NCBI RefSeq assembly: GCF_000176855.2
Contig: NC_015138.1
Coordinates: forward strand, 2,604,001 to 2,668,000
Length of the DNA stretch: 64,000 bases
Source of the DNA: Paracidovorax avenae ATCC 19860
GTDB lineage: Bacteria; Pseudomonadota; Gammaproteobacteria; Burkholderiales; Burkholderiaceae_C
Reading direction: 5' to 3'
Part shown: positions 8,753 to 20,626 of the stretch, in pieces
Layout of the letters: the number at the start of each line of letters is the position of its first letter
How positions within the stretch are numbered: the first letter of the stretch is position 1
Notes under the pieces: model-generated
Told to the model about the DNA's origin: nothing
Database searches by the model: none
What the model saw: only the letters and a program-made list of their open reading frames with translations
Position numbers and translations under genes: made by a program

Positions 8753-9622
8753 ATGAGCCGAGTGATGGGCGCCATGCCCGCTGATTCCCAACCCGGCGCG
8801 CCGGGCGCACCGGCACCCGCGGCCGTGCCTGCCGTGCCGCGCCGCCGCCTGCGCCCGCTGGAGCCGGTGGCCCCGCGCACGCGCTGGCTGCTGGGCGCTG
8901 CCTTCTTCGTGCTCTTCGTGGCCGCGTGGTCGGTGGCCACGCTGGGCGGCTACGTGTCGCCCACCTTCCTGGCGAGCCCGGTCACCATGGTGCAGGAGGG
9001 CTGGCTGCTGTTCACGCAGTTCGGTTTCCTGCACGACATCGGCATGACCGTATGGCGCGTGCTGGGCGGCTTTGCGCTGGCCGCGCTGGTGGCCGTGCCG
9101 CTGGGCATTGCCATGGGTGCGCACAAGGGCGTGGAGGCGTTCCTGGAGCCTTTCGTGTCTTTCTGCCGCTACCTGCCCGCATCGGCGTTCATTCCGCTGC
9201 TCATCCTCTGGGCGGGCCTGGGCGAGTTGCAGAAGCTGCTGGTGATCTTCATCGGCTCGGTGTTCCAGATCATCCTGATGGTCGCCGTCACCGTGGGCAG
9301 CGCCCGCAAGGACCTGGTCGAGGCCGCCTACACGCTGGGGGCCACGCCCACCGGCATCGTGCGCCGCGTGCTGATCCCCGGCGCCGCGCCCCACATCGCC
9401 GAGACGCTGCGGCTGGTGCTGGGCTGGGCCTGGACCTACGTGATCGTGGCCGAGCTGATCGGCTCGTCGTCCGGCATCGGCCACATGATCACCGACAGCC
9501 AGGCGCTGCTCAACACCGGGCAGATCATTTTCGGCATCATCGTGATCGGTGTCATCGGCCTGGTGTCGGACTTCCTCTTCAAGGCGCTCAACCGCCGCCT
9601 CTTCGCCTGGAGCACCCTCTGA
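8753..9622 (+). CDS. ABC transporter permease, SsuC/TauC-type
   Basis: A 289-aa inner-membrane permease with a proline/alanine-rich cytoplasmic N-terminus (about 1-40) and six hydrophobic segments starting at WLLGAAFFVLFVAAWSVAT. The EAA loop that docks to the ATPase is visible as VEAAYTLGATPTGIVRRVLIPGAAPHI. It lies 45 nt after the binding-protein gene and overlaps the ATPase start by one base (TGATG). Family membership (BPD_transp_1) is clear. Substrate specificity rests with the binding protein. Confidence 0.88.
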   Translation: MSRVMGAMPADSQPGAPGAPAPAAVPAVPRRRLRPLEPVAPRTRWLLGAAFFVLFVAAWSVATLGGYVSPTFLASPVTMVQEGWLLFTQFGFLHDIGMTVWRVLGGFALAALVAVPLGIAMGAHKGVEAFLEPFVSFCRYLPASAFIPLLILWAGLGELQKLLVIFIGSVFQIILMVAVTVGSARKDLVEAAYTLGATPTGIVRRVLIPGAAPHIAETLRLVLGWAWTYVIVAELIGSSSGIGHMITDSQALLNTGQIIFGIIVIGVIGLVSDFLFKALNRRLFAWSTL

Positions 9623-10401
9623 TGAGCGAACTGTCCATCCAGGGTGTCTCGCGCACCTTCACCTCGGCCAAGGGCCCGGCCACGCAGGCGCTGCTGCCGG
9701 TGGACTTCCACGTGGCCGACAACGACTTCGTCACCATCCTGGGGCCATCGGGCTGCGGCAAGTCGACCATGCTGCGCATCGTGGCGGGGCTGGACCAGCC
9801 CACCAGCGGCAGGGTGCTGCTGGACGGTCGGCCGGTCGAGGGGCCGGGCGCCGACCGGGGCATGGTGTTCCAGAGCTACACGCTGTTCCCGTGGCTCACC
9901 ATCGAGCAGAACATCCGTTTCGGCCTGCGCGAGCGGGGCGTGCCGGAAGTGCAGCAGAAGGAACGGGCGGCGTATTTCATCGCCAAGGTGGGTCTGCGCG
10001 GCTTCGAGCAGCACTATCCCAAGCAGCTCTCCGGCGGCATGCAGCAGCGCACCGCCATCGCCAGGGCGCTGGCCAACGACCCCAAGATCCTGCTCATGGA
10101 CGAACCCTTCGGAGCGCTCGACAACCAGACCCGCGTGCTGATGCAGGAACTGCTGCTGGGCATCTGGGAGGCCGAGCGCAAGACCGTGATGTTCGTCACC
10201 CACGACATCGACGAGGCCATCTTCATGGCCAGCCGCGTGGCCGTGTTCAGCGCGCGGCCGGGGCGCATCAAGACGGAGATCGCGGTCGATCTGCCGCATC
10301 CGCGCCATTACACGCTCAAGACCTCGCCGGAATTCATGGAACTCAAGGCGCGGCTGACCGAGGAAATCCGGGCCGAATCCATGGCGGCCGAGGCGCATTG
10401 A
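9622..10401 (+). CDS. ABC transporter ATP-binding protein, SsuB/TauB-type
   Basis: A 259-aa ATPase with Walker A GPSGCGKST, Q-loop VFQSYTLFPWLT, signature LSGGMQQRTAIARAL, Walker B ILLMDEPFGALD and switch histidine in FVTHDIDEA. These identify the nitrate/sulfonate/taurine subfamily. It completes the three-gene importer 7742-10401. hutC starts 43 nt further on in the same direction, so read-through from the importer into hutC is possible. Confidence 0.92.
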   Translation: MSELSIQGVSRTFTSAKGPATQALLPVDFHVADNDFVTILGPSGCGKSTMLRIVAGLDQPTSGRVLLDGRPVEGPGADRGMVFQSYTLFPWLTIEQNIRFGLRERGVPEVQQKERAAYFIAKVGLRGFEQHYPKQLSGGMQQRTAIARALANDPKILLMDEPFGALDNQTRVLMQELLLGIWEAERKTVMFVTHDIDEAIFMASRVAVFSARPGRIKTEIAVDLPHPRHYTLKTSPEFMELKARLTEEIRAESMAAEAH

Positions 10402-10444
10402 TGCGTGGCCTGCCACCGCGCAGTGCGCTGATAGAGTCCCGCGC

Positions 10445-11227
10445 ATGACGACGTCCGCCCCCAAGCGCTCCTCCCGGCCCGCCGGTCCGCCGGCTGCTGC
10501 CGAACCGGCGCTCGCCCTCTACCAGCAGATCAAGGACCACATCGTGCGCAGGATCCAGGACGGATCGTGGCGCGCGGGCGACCGGCTGCCGTCGGAGAGC
10601 GAGCTGGTGCAGCAGTTCGGCATGTCGCGCATGACCGTGAACCGCGCGCTGCGCGAACTGGCAGAGCAGGGCCGCATCGTGCGCGTGGCCGGCGTGGGCA
10701 GCTTCGTGGCGGAGGACAAGCCGCAGTCCACGCTGCTGCAGATCGCCAACCTCGCCAGCGAGATCCGCCAGCGCGGCCACGATTACCGCTGCGACGTGCT
10801 GGCGGTGGAGCGCGTCTCCGCGCCGCTGGATATCGCCGCGGCGCTGGACCTGCGCACCGGCGAGTCGGTCTTCCATGCGGTCTGCGTGCACCGCGAGGAC
10901 GGCGTGCCGGTGCAGCTGGAAGACCGCTACGTGAACCCGCGCGCGGTGCCGCAGTTCGGTGCGCAGGACTTCACGCGGCTGCAGCCGTCCGAATACCTCG
11001 TGCGCAATGTGCCGTTCGACCAGATGGAGCACGTCGTGGATGCCGTGCTGCCCACGCCCGAGCAGGCGCGACTGCTGGACATGGCCGGAGGCGACCCGTG
11101 CCTGCTGCTCACGCGCCGGACCTGGACGCGGGGCATGCCGGTCACCCTGGTGCGCTGCCTGCACCCGGGCTCGCGCTACCGGCTCGGCAGCCGCATCCGG
11201 GCCGACGGCCATCCGCTCGTCGGGTGA
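10445..11227 (+). CDS. hutC: Histidine utilisation repressor HutC (GntR/HutC family)
   Basis: A 260-aa regulator. The GntR winged helix (about 24-92) includes LPSESELVQQFGMSRMTVNRALRELAEQG, and a UTRA ligand-binding domain (about 100-245) has the VPVQLEDRYVNP motif. In pseudomonads HutC represses hut genes and is released by urocanate; I infer the same here. The N-terminal 20 residues (Lys/Arg/Pro/Ala rich) extend beyond the usual family start. Two palindromes with core TGTATATACA lie between it and hutH. Confidence 0.93.
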   Translation: MTTSAPKRSSRPAGPPAAAEPALALYQQIKDHIVRRIQDGSWRAGDRLPSESELVQQFGMSRMTVNRALRELAEQGRIVRVAGVGSFVAEDKPQSTLLQIANLASEIRQRGHDYRCDVLAVERVSAPLDIAAALDLRTGESVFHAVCVHREDGVPVQLEDRYVNPRAVPQFGAQDFTRLQPSEYLVRNVPFDQMEHVVDAVLPTPEQARLLDMAGGDPCLLLTRRTWTRGMPVTLVRCLHPGSRYRLGSRIRADGHPLVG

Positions 11228-11242
11228 CTCCATGGAGATCAT

Positions 11243-11256
11243 CCTGTATATACAAG
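11243..11256. promoter_or_regulatory. HutC-type operator 1 (distal)
   Basis: CCTGTATATACAAG contains the perfect 10-bp palindrome TGTATATACA. It is the mirror image of the site at 11324-11337, with centres 81 bp apart, close to eight helical turns. Paired sites spaced this way suit two repressor dimers that could loop the hutH promoter. Assignment to HutC is inferred from position and from the known TGTA/TACA half-sites of pseudomonad HutC. Confidence 0.7.
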
Positions 11257-11284
11257 CTGGTGATTCCATGGTTCAATGCACCCG

Positions 11285-11314
11285 TTGCCGTGGAAAGAAC
11301 CAGCGGCCTATTTT
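11285..11314 (+). promoter_or_regulatory. Candidate hutH promoter
   Basis: TTGCCG (11285-11290) and TATTTT (11309-11314) are separated by 18 bp. This would place transcription start near 11321, immediately before the proximal operator. The hexamers are only moderate matches to the sigma-70 consensus. Confidence 0.4.
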
Positions 11315-11323
11315 GCAGACTGA

Positions 11324-11337
11324 CTTGTATATACAGG
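11324..11337. promoter_or_regulatory. HutC-type operator 2 (proximal, abuts the hutH ribosome-binding site)
   Basis: CTTGTATATACAGG holds the same perfect TGTATATACA core as the distal site, in mirror orientation. It ends where the GGAAGAG ribosome-binding sequence of hutH begins, 7 bp before the start codon, so a bound repressor would block transcription at its first bases. Confidence 0.7.
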
Positions 11338-11344
11338 AAGAGCC

Positions 11345-12883
11345 ATGAGCACCATGCCCACCCTCGTACTGCACCCTGGCCGGGTCACCCTGGCCGGATT
11401 GCGCGCCATAGCCGCCGGCGGCCAGCGGCTCGCACTGGATGCCTCTGCGCTGGCCGGCATGCAGGCCGCCCAGGCGACGGTGGACCGCATCGTCGACGAA
11501 GACCAGGTGGTCTATGGCATCAACACCGGGTTCGGCAAGCTCGCCAGCACGAAGATCGCGCACGACCGGCTGGCCGAACTGCAGCGCAATCTGGTGCTCT
11601 CGCACAGTGTCGGTACCGGCGATCCGCTGCCGGACGATGTCGTGCGCATGGTGCTTGCCACCAAGGCCGTGAGCCTGGCGCGCGGCCATTCGGGCGTGCG
11701 TCCGGCGCTGGTCGATGCCCTGTTGGCGCTGGCCAATGCCGACGTGCTGCCCGTCATCCCCGCCAAGGGCTCGGTGGGCGCGTCGGGCGACCTGGCGCCG
11801 CTGGCGCACCTGGCCTGCGTGCTGATCGGGGAGGGCGCTGCCAAAGTCGGCGGCAAGGTGATTTCCGGCCGCGAGGCCATGGCCGCCATCGGGCTGGAGC
11901 CGTTCGTGCTCGGCCCCAAGGAAGGCCTCGCATTGCTCAACGGCACTCAGGTTTCCACCGCGCTGGCGCTGGCGGGGCTGTTCGCGGCCGAGAGCGTGTT
12001 CGCCGCCGGCCTGGTATCGGGCTGCCTGACGCTCGAGGCCATCAAGGGCTCGGTCAAGCCCTTCGATGCGCGCATCCACGAAGCACGCGGTCAGGCCGGG
12101 CAGATCGCCGTGGCTGCGGCCGTGCGCGCGCTGCTGGAGGGTAGCGCCATCGACCCTTCGCACCCGAACTGCGGCCGCGTGCAGGACCCGTATTCCATCC
12201 GCTGCGTGCCCCAGGTCATGGGCGCCTGCCTGGACAACCTCTCCCATGCCGCCCGCGTGCTGCAGATCGAGGCCAATGCGGCGTCGGACAACCCGCTCGT
12301 CTTTACCGATACGGGGGAGGTCATCTCCGGCGGCAACTTCCACGCCGAGCCGGTCGCCTTCGCGGCCGACATCATCGCGCTGGCGCTGTCGGAGATCGGC
12401 GCCATCTCCGAGCGCCGGCTCGCGCTGCTGCTGGACACGGGCCTGTCGGGCCTGCCAGCGTTCCTGATCCGGGACAGCGGCGTCAACTCCGGCTTCATGA
12501 TCGCCCAGGTGACGGCCGCCGCCCTGGCCACCGAGAATCAGTGCCTGGCCCACCCCAGCAGCGTGACCAGCCTGCCCACCTCGGCCAACCAGGAAGACCA
12601 CGTCTCCATGGCCACCTACGCCGCACGCCGACTGCTGGACATGGCGCGCAACACGGCGGTGATCGTCGGCATCGAGGCCATGGCCGCCGCGCAGGGCATG
12701 GAGTTCGACCGCAGCCTGAAATCATCCCCGCTGATGGAGGCGCAGTTCGCCGCCATCCGCGGGCGCGTGGCCTTCCTGGAGCAGGACCGCTACCTCGCGC
12801 CCGACATCGAGGCCATGCGCTGCTGGGCCAGTGGATCGGCCTGGCCCGCGCCGCTCGCGGCCTGCCTGCCCAGCTTCCAGTAA
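11345..12883 (+). CDS. hutH: Histidine ammonia-lyase HutH
   Basis: A 512-aa cytoplasmic enzyme that removes ammonia from L-histidine to give trans-urocanate, the first hut step. The tripeptide A146-S147-G148 in [15 protein letters not shown] forms the MIO cofactor. Other family marks are [23 protein letters not shown] and the C-terminal [11 protein letters not shown]. Length matches bacterial HutH. It is the first structural gene after the two HutC-type operators, with hutU 48 nt downstream. Confidence 0.97.
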   Translation: MSTMPTLVLHPGRVTLAGLRAIAAGGQRLALDASALAGMQAAQATVDRIVDEDQVVYGINTGFGKLASTKIAHDRLAELQRNLVLSHSVGTGDPLPDDVVRMVLATKAVSLARGHSGVRPALVDALLALANADVLPVIPAKGSVGASGDLAPLAHLACVLIGEGAAKVGGKVISGREAMAAIGLEPFVLGPKEGLALLNGTQVSTALALAGLFAAESVFAAGLVSGCLTLEAIKGSVKPFDARIHEARGQAGQIAVAAAVRALLEGSAIDPSHPNCGRVQDPYSIRCVPQVMGACLDNLSHAARVLQIEANAASDNPLVFTDTGEVISGGNFHAEPVAFAADIIALALSEIGAISERRLALLLDTGLSGLPAFLIRDSGVNSGFMIAQVTAAALATENQCLAHPSSVTSLPTSANQEDHVSMATYAARRLLDMARNTAVIVGIEAMAAAQGMEFDRSLKSSPLMEAQFAAIRGRVAFLEQDRYLAPDIEAMRCWASGSAWPAPLAACLPSFQ

Positions 12884-12931
12884 TTCCCATCCGCCCGCAC
12901 ACGAACTGACGAACGCCCAAGGAGCGATGCC

Positions 12932-14655
<1,724 letters not shown>

Positions 14656-14656
<1 letters not shown>

Positions 14657-15510
14657 TGCTGCGCGCCGCTGCCACTCCCGCGATCGCCCGGCGCGTCTCC
14701 GAACGCGTGACCGACGCACTCGTGGCCGACTTCGCGCGCGATGGAGCAGTATGCATCCGCCAGTTGCTCACGCCGGGCGAGGTGGCGCTGCTGCGCGAAG
14801 GCATCGATGCCAACCTGGCCGCGCCCAGCCCGCGCGCCAAGGTCGCCAGCCGCCCTGACGACCCCGGCCGCTTCTTCGAGGACTTCTGCAACTGGCAGGG
14901 CATTCCCGCGTTCGGCCGCTTCATCGCCGAATCGCCCGCGGCCCTGGCCGCACAGCGGCTCATGCAGTCGCGCGGCGTGCGCCTCTACCACGACCACGTG
15001 CTGGTCAAGGAGCCGGGCACGCGCCAGCGCACGCCCTGGCACCAGGACCAGCCCTACTACAACATCGACGGCGCACAGAACATCAGCTGCTGGATCCCGG
15101 TGGACCCGGTGCCGCGCGCCAGCACGCTGGAGTTCGTGGCCGGCTCGCACCGTGGCCCCTGGCTCATGCCGCGCAGCTTCATGGACCACCAGGCGAAGTG
15201 GTTTCCCGAGGGCAGCCTGCAGGACCTGCCCGACGTGGAGGCCGATCGCGCGGCTTTCGACATCCTGGGCTGGGACATCGAGCCCGGCGACGTGGTGTGC
15301 TTCCACATGCTTACGCTGCACGCGGCCGGCGGCTTCGAGGGGCCGGGCCGGCGGCGCGTGTTCTCGGTGCGTTTCCTGGGCGACGACGTGCGCCATGCGC
15401 CGCGCGCCTGGACCACCTCGCCCGAGTTTCCGGGCTTGGCGGAAGCGCTGCCCGCGGGCGCGCCCATGGCGCATCCGCTGTTCCCGCTGCTGGCGGGCGA
15501 GGGCGCCTGA
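14656..15510 (+). CDS. Phytanoyl-CoA dioxygenase (PhyH) family Fe(II)/2-oxoglutarate oxygenase inside the hut operon
   Basis: A 284-aa protein with the metal triad of PhyH oxygenases: H129 and D131 in TPWHQDQPYYN, and distal H222 in LTLHAAGG, followed by an Arg-rich strand (GRRRVFSVRF) that would hold 2-oxoglutarate. It begins on the base that ends hutU and stops 4 nt before hutD, so it is embedded in the operon. It is not one of the standard hut enzymes. A role on a modified imidazole substrate (for example a methylated histidine or urocanate) is only a guess from context. Alternative codon GTG at 14653 is less likely. Confidence 0.85.
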
Positions 15511-15514
15511 CGCC

Positions 15515-16123
15515 ATGGCGCTGCAGCGTTTCGACCTGGCCGCCATCGCGCCCACCCCCTGGAAGAATGGCGGCGGTGCCACGCGCGAGATCGTCTGCTG
15601 GCCGCCGGGCGCGGGCATGGAAGCTTTCGGCTGGCGCGTGAGTGCGGCCACCATCGACCGTGCCGGCCCGTTCTCGGCCTATCCGGGCATACAGCGGCAG
15701 ATCATGTTGCTCGACGGCGAGGGTGTGCACCTGAGGGCGCAGGGCATCGACCACCGGCTCGACGAGCCCTGGCAGCCCTGGTCGTTCGACGGAGGCGCGC
15801 CCCTCGACTGCACGCCCCTCGGCGGCCGCTCCACGGACTTCAACCTCATGCTGCGCCGCGGAGCCTGGCAAGGCGCCATCGAGGTGGTGTCGGGCGACGT
15901 GCGGCCGGGCTCCACGCCCGCGGGCGTCTGCCTCGTGCTCGCCGGTACATGGCGCGACGAGGTAGGCGAAGGCTATCGGCCCGGCCATGGCCTGTGGTGG
16001 GGTGAACGTGTGCGGGCGCCCCTGTCGCTCGCTCCCGAGGATGCCGACGGGGCCGTGCTGGCCTGGATCGGCCTGGCACCAGACGCCAGAGCGGCCTCCG
16101 CGCCGGCCTTGCAGGACACTTGA
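15515..16123 (+). CDS. hutD: HutD family protein
   Basis: A 202-aa cupin-like protein with the HutD opening LAAIAPTPWKNGGGATREIV and later GRSTDFNLMLRRG. HutD has no established enzymatic activity. Work in Pseudomonas suggests it limits excessive hut expression, perhaps by binding a pathway intermediate. It sits between the dioxygenase and hutI, 4 nt after the former and 36 nt before the latter. The start at 15515 gives the usual family N-terminus. Confidence 0.88.
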   Translation: MALQRFDLAAIAPTPWKNGGGATREIVCWPPGAGMEAFGWRVSAATIDRAGPFSAYPGIQRQIMLLDGEGVHLRAQGIDHRLDEPWQPWSFDGGAPLDCTPLGGRSTDFNLMLRRGAWQGAIEVVSGDVRPGSTPAGVCLVLAGTWRDEVGEGYRPGHGLWWGERVRAPLSLAPEDADGAVLAWIGLAPDARAASAPALQDT

Positions 16124-16159
16124 TGGAACGGGAGCGCTGCGCGCTCCGGAGGGAATTTC

Positions 16160-17410
16160 ATGCAGCCGACACCTTTTTCTTCATTGCCCGGCGCCGATGG
16201 CTGCTGGACCGACCTGCGGCTTTCGGAAGGGCTTTTCATCCCCGACGTGGCCGTGCCCGGCGGTGCCCTTGCCTGCGTGGTGGTGCAGGGCGGCACCGTG
16301 CGCTGGGTCGGGCCGACGGCCGCCGTGCCGCCGGCCTTCGCCGGGCTGCCCCGCCATGCGGGTGGCGGCGCCCTGGCCACGCCCGGCCTCGTGGATTGCC
16401 ACACCCACCTTGTTTATGGCGGCCACCGCGCCAACGAATTCGCCATGCGGCTGGCGGGGGCCAGCTACGAAGAGGTCGCCCGGGCCGGTGGCGGGATCGT
16501 CTCGTCGGTGAAGGCCACGCGTGCGGCCACGGAAGACGAGCTGTTCGCCCAGGCCTTGCCGCGGCTGCAGGCCCTGCTGGACGAGGGTGTGTGCGCCATC
16601 GAGATCAAGTCCGGCTACGGCCTGGCGCTGGAGCACGAGCGCAAGCAGTTGCGCGCCGCGCGGCGGCTGGGTGAGGCCTGCGGCGTCACCGTGCGCTCCA
16701 CCTTTCTCGGTGCGCATGCACTGCCGCCGGAATACGCCGGCCGCAGCCAGGACTACATCGATCTCGTCTGCCGGGAAATGCTTCCCGCGCTGGCCGAAGA
16801 AGGCCTGGTGGACGCGGTGGACGTGTTCTGCGAGCGCATCGCCTTCAGCCTGGCCGAGACCGAGCAGGTCTTCCAGGCCGCGCAGGCGCTGGGCCTGCCC
16901 GTCAAGCTGCATGCCGAGCAGCTCTCCGACATGGGCGGCGCCCGGCTCGCAGCGCGCTATGGCGCCCTGTCGTGCGACCACATCGAGCACCTGTCCGCCG
17001 AAGGCATTGCCGCGATGAAGGCGGCCGGCACGGTGGCCGTGCTGCTGCCCGGCGCCTATTACACGTTGCGCGACACGCATCTTCCGCCCATCCAGGCGCT
17101 GCGCGACGCGGGCGTGCCCATGGCCGTCTCGACCGACCACAACCCCGGCACCTCGCCCGCGCTGAGCTTGCGGCTGATGGCCAACATGGCCTGCACGCTG
17201 TTCCGGCTCACGGTGCCCGAGGCCCTGGCCGGCATCACCACCCACGCCGCGCGCGCACTGGGCCTGCAGGACTCGCACGGGCTCATCGCCACCGGCCGGC
17301 CCGCCAATTTCGTGCTCTGGCCGTTCATGGAGGCCGCCGAGCTGGCCTACTGGTTCGGACACCAGCCGCCGCGGGCGATCGTGCGGCAGGGCAGGGTGGT
17401 GCAGCGATGA
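16160..17410 (+). CDS. hutI: Imidazolonepropionase HutI
   Basis: A 416-aa amidohydrolase that opens imidazolone propionate to N-formimidoyl-L-glutamate. Metal ligands appear in [16 protein letters not shown], later [12 protein letters not shown], and [12 protein letters not shown] near the end. Start ATG 16160 has CGGAGGG about 7 nt upstream. Its stop overlaps hutF by four bases (ATGA). Confidence 0.96.
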   Translation: MQPTPFSSLPGADGCWTDLRLSEGLFIPDVAVPGGALACVVVQGGTVRWVGPTAAVPPAFAGLPRHAGGGALATPGLVDCHTHLVYGGHRANEFAMRLAGASYEEVARAGGGIVSSVKATRAATEDELFAQALPRLQALLDEGVCAIEIKSGYGLALEHERKQLRAARRLGEACGVTVRSTFLGAHALPPEYAGRSQDYIDLVCREMLPALAEEGLVDAVDVFCERIAFSLAETEQVFQAAQALGLPVKLHAEQLSDMGGARLAARYGALSCDHIEHLSAEGIAAMKAAGTVAVLLPGAYYTLRDTHLPPIQALRDAGVPMAVSTDHNPGTSPALSLRLMANMACTLFRLTVPEALAGITTHAARALGLQDSHGLIATGRPANFVLWPFMEAAELAYWFGHQPPRAIVRQGRVVQR

Positions 17411-18828
17411 CCGGCCAGACTTCCTCCTCCTCCGGTGGCGCGATATTCGCCGCACAGGCCCTGCTGCCCGGCGGCTGGGCAAAAGACGTGCTGATGCGCT
17501 GGAACGAAGACGGGCGCATCACCCACGTGCAGCCGGACAGTGCACCGCCGCCTGCCGTGGCCCGCGCACGCGGACCGCTGCTGCCGGGCCTGCCCAACCT
17601 GCATTCCCATGCCTTCCAGCGCGCCTTCGCCGGCCTGACCGAGTTCCGCGCGGCCAGCGACGACTCGTTCTGGAGCTGGCGCGACCTGATGTACCGGTTC
17701 GCCGCGCGCATGTCGCCCGCGGCGCTGGAGGCGATCGCCACCTGGCTCTATGTGGAGATGCTGGAGGCGGGCTACACGGCGGTGTGCGAGTTCCACTACC
17801 TGCACCACGCCGAGGGCGGTCGCCCCTACGCCGACGATGCCGAGATGTCGCTCGCGCTGCTGCGTGCGGCGGAACGCGCCGGCATCGGCATCACGCTGCT
17901 GCCGGTACTCTACCAGGCCAGCGGCTTCGGTGGCCAGCCGCCGCGCGAGGGCCAGCGGCGCTTCCTGCACCGCACCGACGCCATGCTCGCGCTGCTCGAA
18001 CGCCTCGCGCCCGCGGTGCGCGCGCAGGGCGGCGTGCTGGGCCTCGCGCCGCACTCCCTGCGCGCAGTGCCGCCCGATAGCCTGAACGCGGCACTGCAGG
18101 GCCTGGACGCCATCGCCCCCGGCGCACCGGTGCACATCCACATCGCCGAGCAGACGCAGGAGGTTGATGACTGCATCGCCTGGAGCGGCCAGCGGCCCGT
18201 GGAGTGGCTGCTCGACCACCTGCCCGTGGATGCGCGCTGGTGCCTCGTGCACGCCACGCACCTGAGCGACACGGAGGCCGCGCGCGCGGCCCGCTCCGGC
18301 GCGGTGGCAGGCCTGTGCCCGACGACCGAGGCCAACCTGGGCGACGGGCTCTTCGACCTGCCGCGCTGGCGGGCGGCTGGCGGGACCTGGGGCCTGGGCT
18401 CCGACAGCCATGCCTGCGTGAACGCGGCCGAAGAGCTGATGTTGCTCGAATACGGCCAGCGGCTGGCCCTGCGCCGCCGCAACGTGCTGGGCACCGATGC
18501 GCAACCGCAGGTCGCCACCGCCATGCTGCTGCAGGCCGTGCAGGGCGGCGCGCAGGCCGCCGGTCACCTGCCGTCGCCCGGCGCGCAGGCGGGCCTGGTA
18601 CGGGGCGCCTGGGCCGACTTCGTCGTGCTGGACCCGGAGCACATCGCGCTGCGCGGCCTGCCGCCCGAAAGCCAGCTCGCCGCCCATGTCTTCGCCAGCC
18701 ACCGCACTTCGGCCCTCGATGCCGTCTGGACGGCCGGCGTGCAGCGTGTCGCCTCTGGCCGCCACGCCCTGCACGGAGAGAGCGCCGCCGCCTTCGCCGC
18801 GGTACGCTCCGGCCTGCTGCAAAACTGA
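17407..18828 (+). CDS. hutF: Formimidoylglutamate deiminase HutF
   Basis: A 473-aa amidohydrolase that converts N-formimidoyl-glutamate to N-formyl-glutamate and ammonia. Metal-site motifs are [35 protein letters not shown] and [15 protein letters not shown]. Its presence together with hutG defines the five-step hut route, instead of the four-step route that releases formamide directly. The ATG at 17407 overlaps the hutI stop. Confidence 0.95.
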   Translation: MTGQTSSSSGGAIFAAQALLPGGWAKDVLMRWNEDGRITHVQPDSAPPPAVARARGPLLPGLPNLHSHAFQRAFAGLTEFRAASDDSFWSWRDLMYRFAARMSPAALEAIATWLYVEMLEAGYTAVCEFHYLHHAEGGRPYADDAEMSLALLRAAERAGIGITLLPVLYQASGFGGQPPREGQRRFLHRTDAMLALLERLAPAVRAQGGVLGLAPHSLRAVPPDSLNAALQGLDAIAPGAPVHIHIAEQTQEVDDCIAWSGQRPVEWLLDHLPVDARWCLVHATHLSDTEAARAARSGAVAGLCPTTEANLGDGLFDLPRWRAAGGTWGLGSDSHACVNAAEELMLLEYGQRLALRRRNVLGTDAQPQVATAMLLQAVQGGAQAAGHLPSPGAQAGLVRGAWADFVVLDPEHIALRGLPPESQLAAHVFASHRTSALDAVWTAGVQRVASGRHALHGESAAAFAAVRSGLLQN

Positions 18829-18852
18829 ATCCGCCTTTTCACGAGAACGCCC

Positions 18853-19677
18853 ATGAACGACGCACCGGCCACGCCGCTCTTCCATTTCCACGCCGGCACC
18901 GCGCCGCTGCTGCTGTCCATGCCGCATGCCGGCACCCACGTGCCGCCGGAGATTGCCGGCCGGCTCACGGATGAGGCCCGGCAGGTGCCGGACACCGACT
19001 GGCACCTGGAGCGTCTCTATGCTTTCGCGCGCGGCCTGGGCGCCTCCGTGCTCGTGGCCACGCATTCGCGCTACGTGGTGGACCTGAACCGCCCGCCCGA
19101 CGGCAGCAGCCTGTATCCCGGCCAGAGCGTGACCGGGCTGTGCCCCGTGGACACCTTCGACGACACGCCGCTCTATGCCGACCCGGCCCAGGTGCCTGCC
19201 GCCGCGGAGATCGAGGAGCGCCGCCGCCGCTATTGGGATCCCTACCACGCGCAGCTGCGCGCCGAGATCGACCGCATCCGCGCGCAGCACGGCGTGGCGG
19301 TGCTCTGGGACGCGCACTCCATCCGCTCCGTGCTGCCGCGCTTCTTCGATGGCCGCCTGCCCGACCTCAACCTCGGCACGGCCGATGGCGCCAGCTGCGA
19401 TCCGGCGCTCGCGCGCGAACTACTCGCCATCGGCATGGCCGCGCCCGGCTACAGCGCCGTGCTCAACGGCCGCTTCAAGGGCGGCTACATCACCCGGCAT
19501 TACGGCGACCCGGGCCGCAACGTGCATGCCGTGCAGCTCGAGATGACGCAGGCCAGCTACATGCAGGAGGCGCTGCCGTTCGACTACCTGCCAGACACCG
19601 CCATGGGCGTGCAGCCCCACCTGCGCCGCATGCTGCAGGCCTGCCTGGACTTCGCCGCGGAGCGCGCGGCGGCCTGA
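18853..19677 (+). CDS. hutG: N-formylglutamate deformylase HutG
   Basis: A 274-aa FGase-family hydrolase releasing formate and L-glutamate, the last hut step. Motifs include LLSMPHAGTHVP at the N-terminus, LWDAHSIRSVLPRFFDGR for the metal site, and GRFKGGYITRHYGDPGRNVHAVQLEM. It lies 24 nt after hutF and 3 nt before the DMT transporter gene. Confidence 0.95.
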   Translation: MNDAPATPLFHFHAGTAPLLLSMPHAGTHVPPEIAGRLTDEARQVPDTDWHLERLYAFARGLGASVLVATHSRYVVDLNRPPDGSSLYPGQSVTGLCPVDTFDDTPLYADPAQVPAAAEIEERRRRYWDPYHAQLRAEIDRIRAQHGVAVLWDAHSIRSVLPRFFDGRLPDLNLGTADGASCDPALARELLAIGMAAPGYSAVLNGRFKGGYITRHYGDPGRNVHAVQLEMTQASYMQEALPFDYLPDTAMGVQPHLRRMLQACLDFAAERAAA

Positions 19678-19680
19678 GCG

Positions 19681-20592
19681 ATGTCCACGTCGCATGATTC
19701 ACCGCTGATACCGGCCCTCGCCATCCTCGGATCCGTGACCTTCCTCGGGATCGGCACGTCCTGGGCCAAGCACTCCCTGTTCCCTCTGGTCGGGGCCCAG
19801 GGCACCACGGCCCTGCGGGTGGGCTTCTCGGCACTGTTGCTGCTGCTTTTGTGGCGTCCCTGGCGGCGGCCGCTCGCACGGGCGGATGCGGTACGCATCG
19901 CCGCCTACGGTGCCGCCCTGGGCGCGATGAACCTCTGCTTCTACCTGTCGTTGCAGACCATTCCCTTCGGCGTGGCCGTGGCGATCGAGTTCTCCGGCCC
20001 GCTGTCGGTGGCGCTGCTGTCGTCCCGCCGTCCGCTGGATTTCCTCTGGGTGGTCCTGGCGGTCGCGGGGCTGGGCCTGCTGCTGCCCTGGGAGCCGAGT
20101 GCCGGAACGCTGGATCTCCGCGGTGTGCTTTTCGCGCTGGCGGCCGCCGTGTTCTGGGCGGGCTACATCCTGTTCGGCAAGCGCCTGGGGCACCTGCACA
20201 CCGGGCATTCCGTATCCCTCGGCCTGGCCGCGGCATCGCTGGTCGTGGTGCCCGTGGGCATCGGGCATGCCGGGGCCGGCCTGCTGACGCCGGGTGTGCT
20301 GCTCACCGGCATCGGCGTGGCCGCACTGTCCAGCGCCGTGCCGATCATGCTGGAAATGGTGGCGCTCAAGCGGCTGCCCCAGCAGGCCTTCGGCATCATG
20401 ATCAGCATGGAGCCCGCCGTCGCCGCGCTGCTGGCACTGATACTGCTCGGCGAGTACCTGAGCCCGGCCCAGTGGCTGGCCATCGGCATGATCGTCGCCG
20501 CCTCCATGGGATGCGCTTTCTCCGCTCCGCGAAGGTCCCCGCGACCGCAGCCCGTGCTACCTGCGGATGCGGGCGCTGCCCCGCGCGGCTGA
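19681..20592 (+). CDS. EamA/DMT-superfamily permease, RhtA-like, terminal gene of hut block
   Basis: A 303-aa inner-membrane protein with about ten hydrophobic segments in two EamA repeats (first from LAILGSVTFLGIGTSWAKHS, second from LRGVLFALAAAVFWAGYILFGKRL). The glycine-rich helices, and EPAVAALLALILLGE near the end, resemble the threonine/homoserine exporter RhtA. It begins 3 nt after hutG and is co-directional, so it is probably expressed with the pathway. Export of glutamate, histidine or a toxic intermediate is possible; the substrate is not known. Confidence 0.85.
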   Translation: MSTSHDSPLIPALAILGSVTFLGIGTSWAKHSLFPLVGAQGTTALRVGFSALLLLLLWRPWRRPLARADAVRIAAYGAALGAMNLCFYLSLQTIPFGVAVAIEFSGPLSVALLSSRRPLDFLWVVLAVAGLGLLLPWEPSAGTLDLRGVLFALAAAVFWAGYILFGKRLGHLHTGHSVSLGLAAASLVVVPVGIGHAGAGLLTPGVLLTGIGVAALSSAVPIMLEMVALKRLPQQAFGIMISMEPAVAALLALILLGEYLSPAQWLAIGMIVAASMGCAFSAPRRSPRPQPVLPADAGAAPRG

Positions 20593-20626
20593 CCAATCCG
20601 CTCCCTTCCGGAGAGCGCTCACCACG

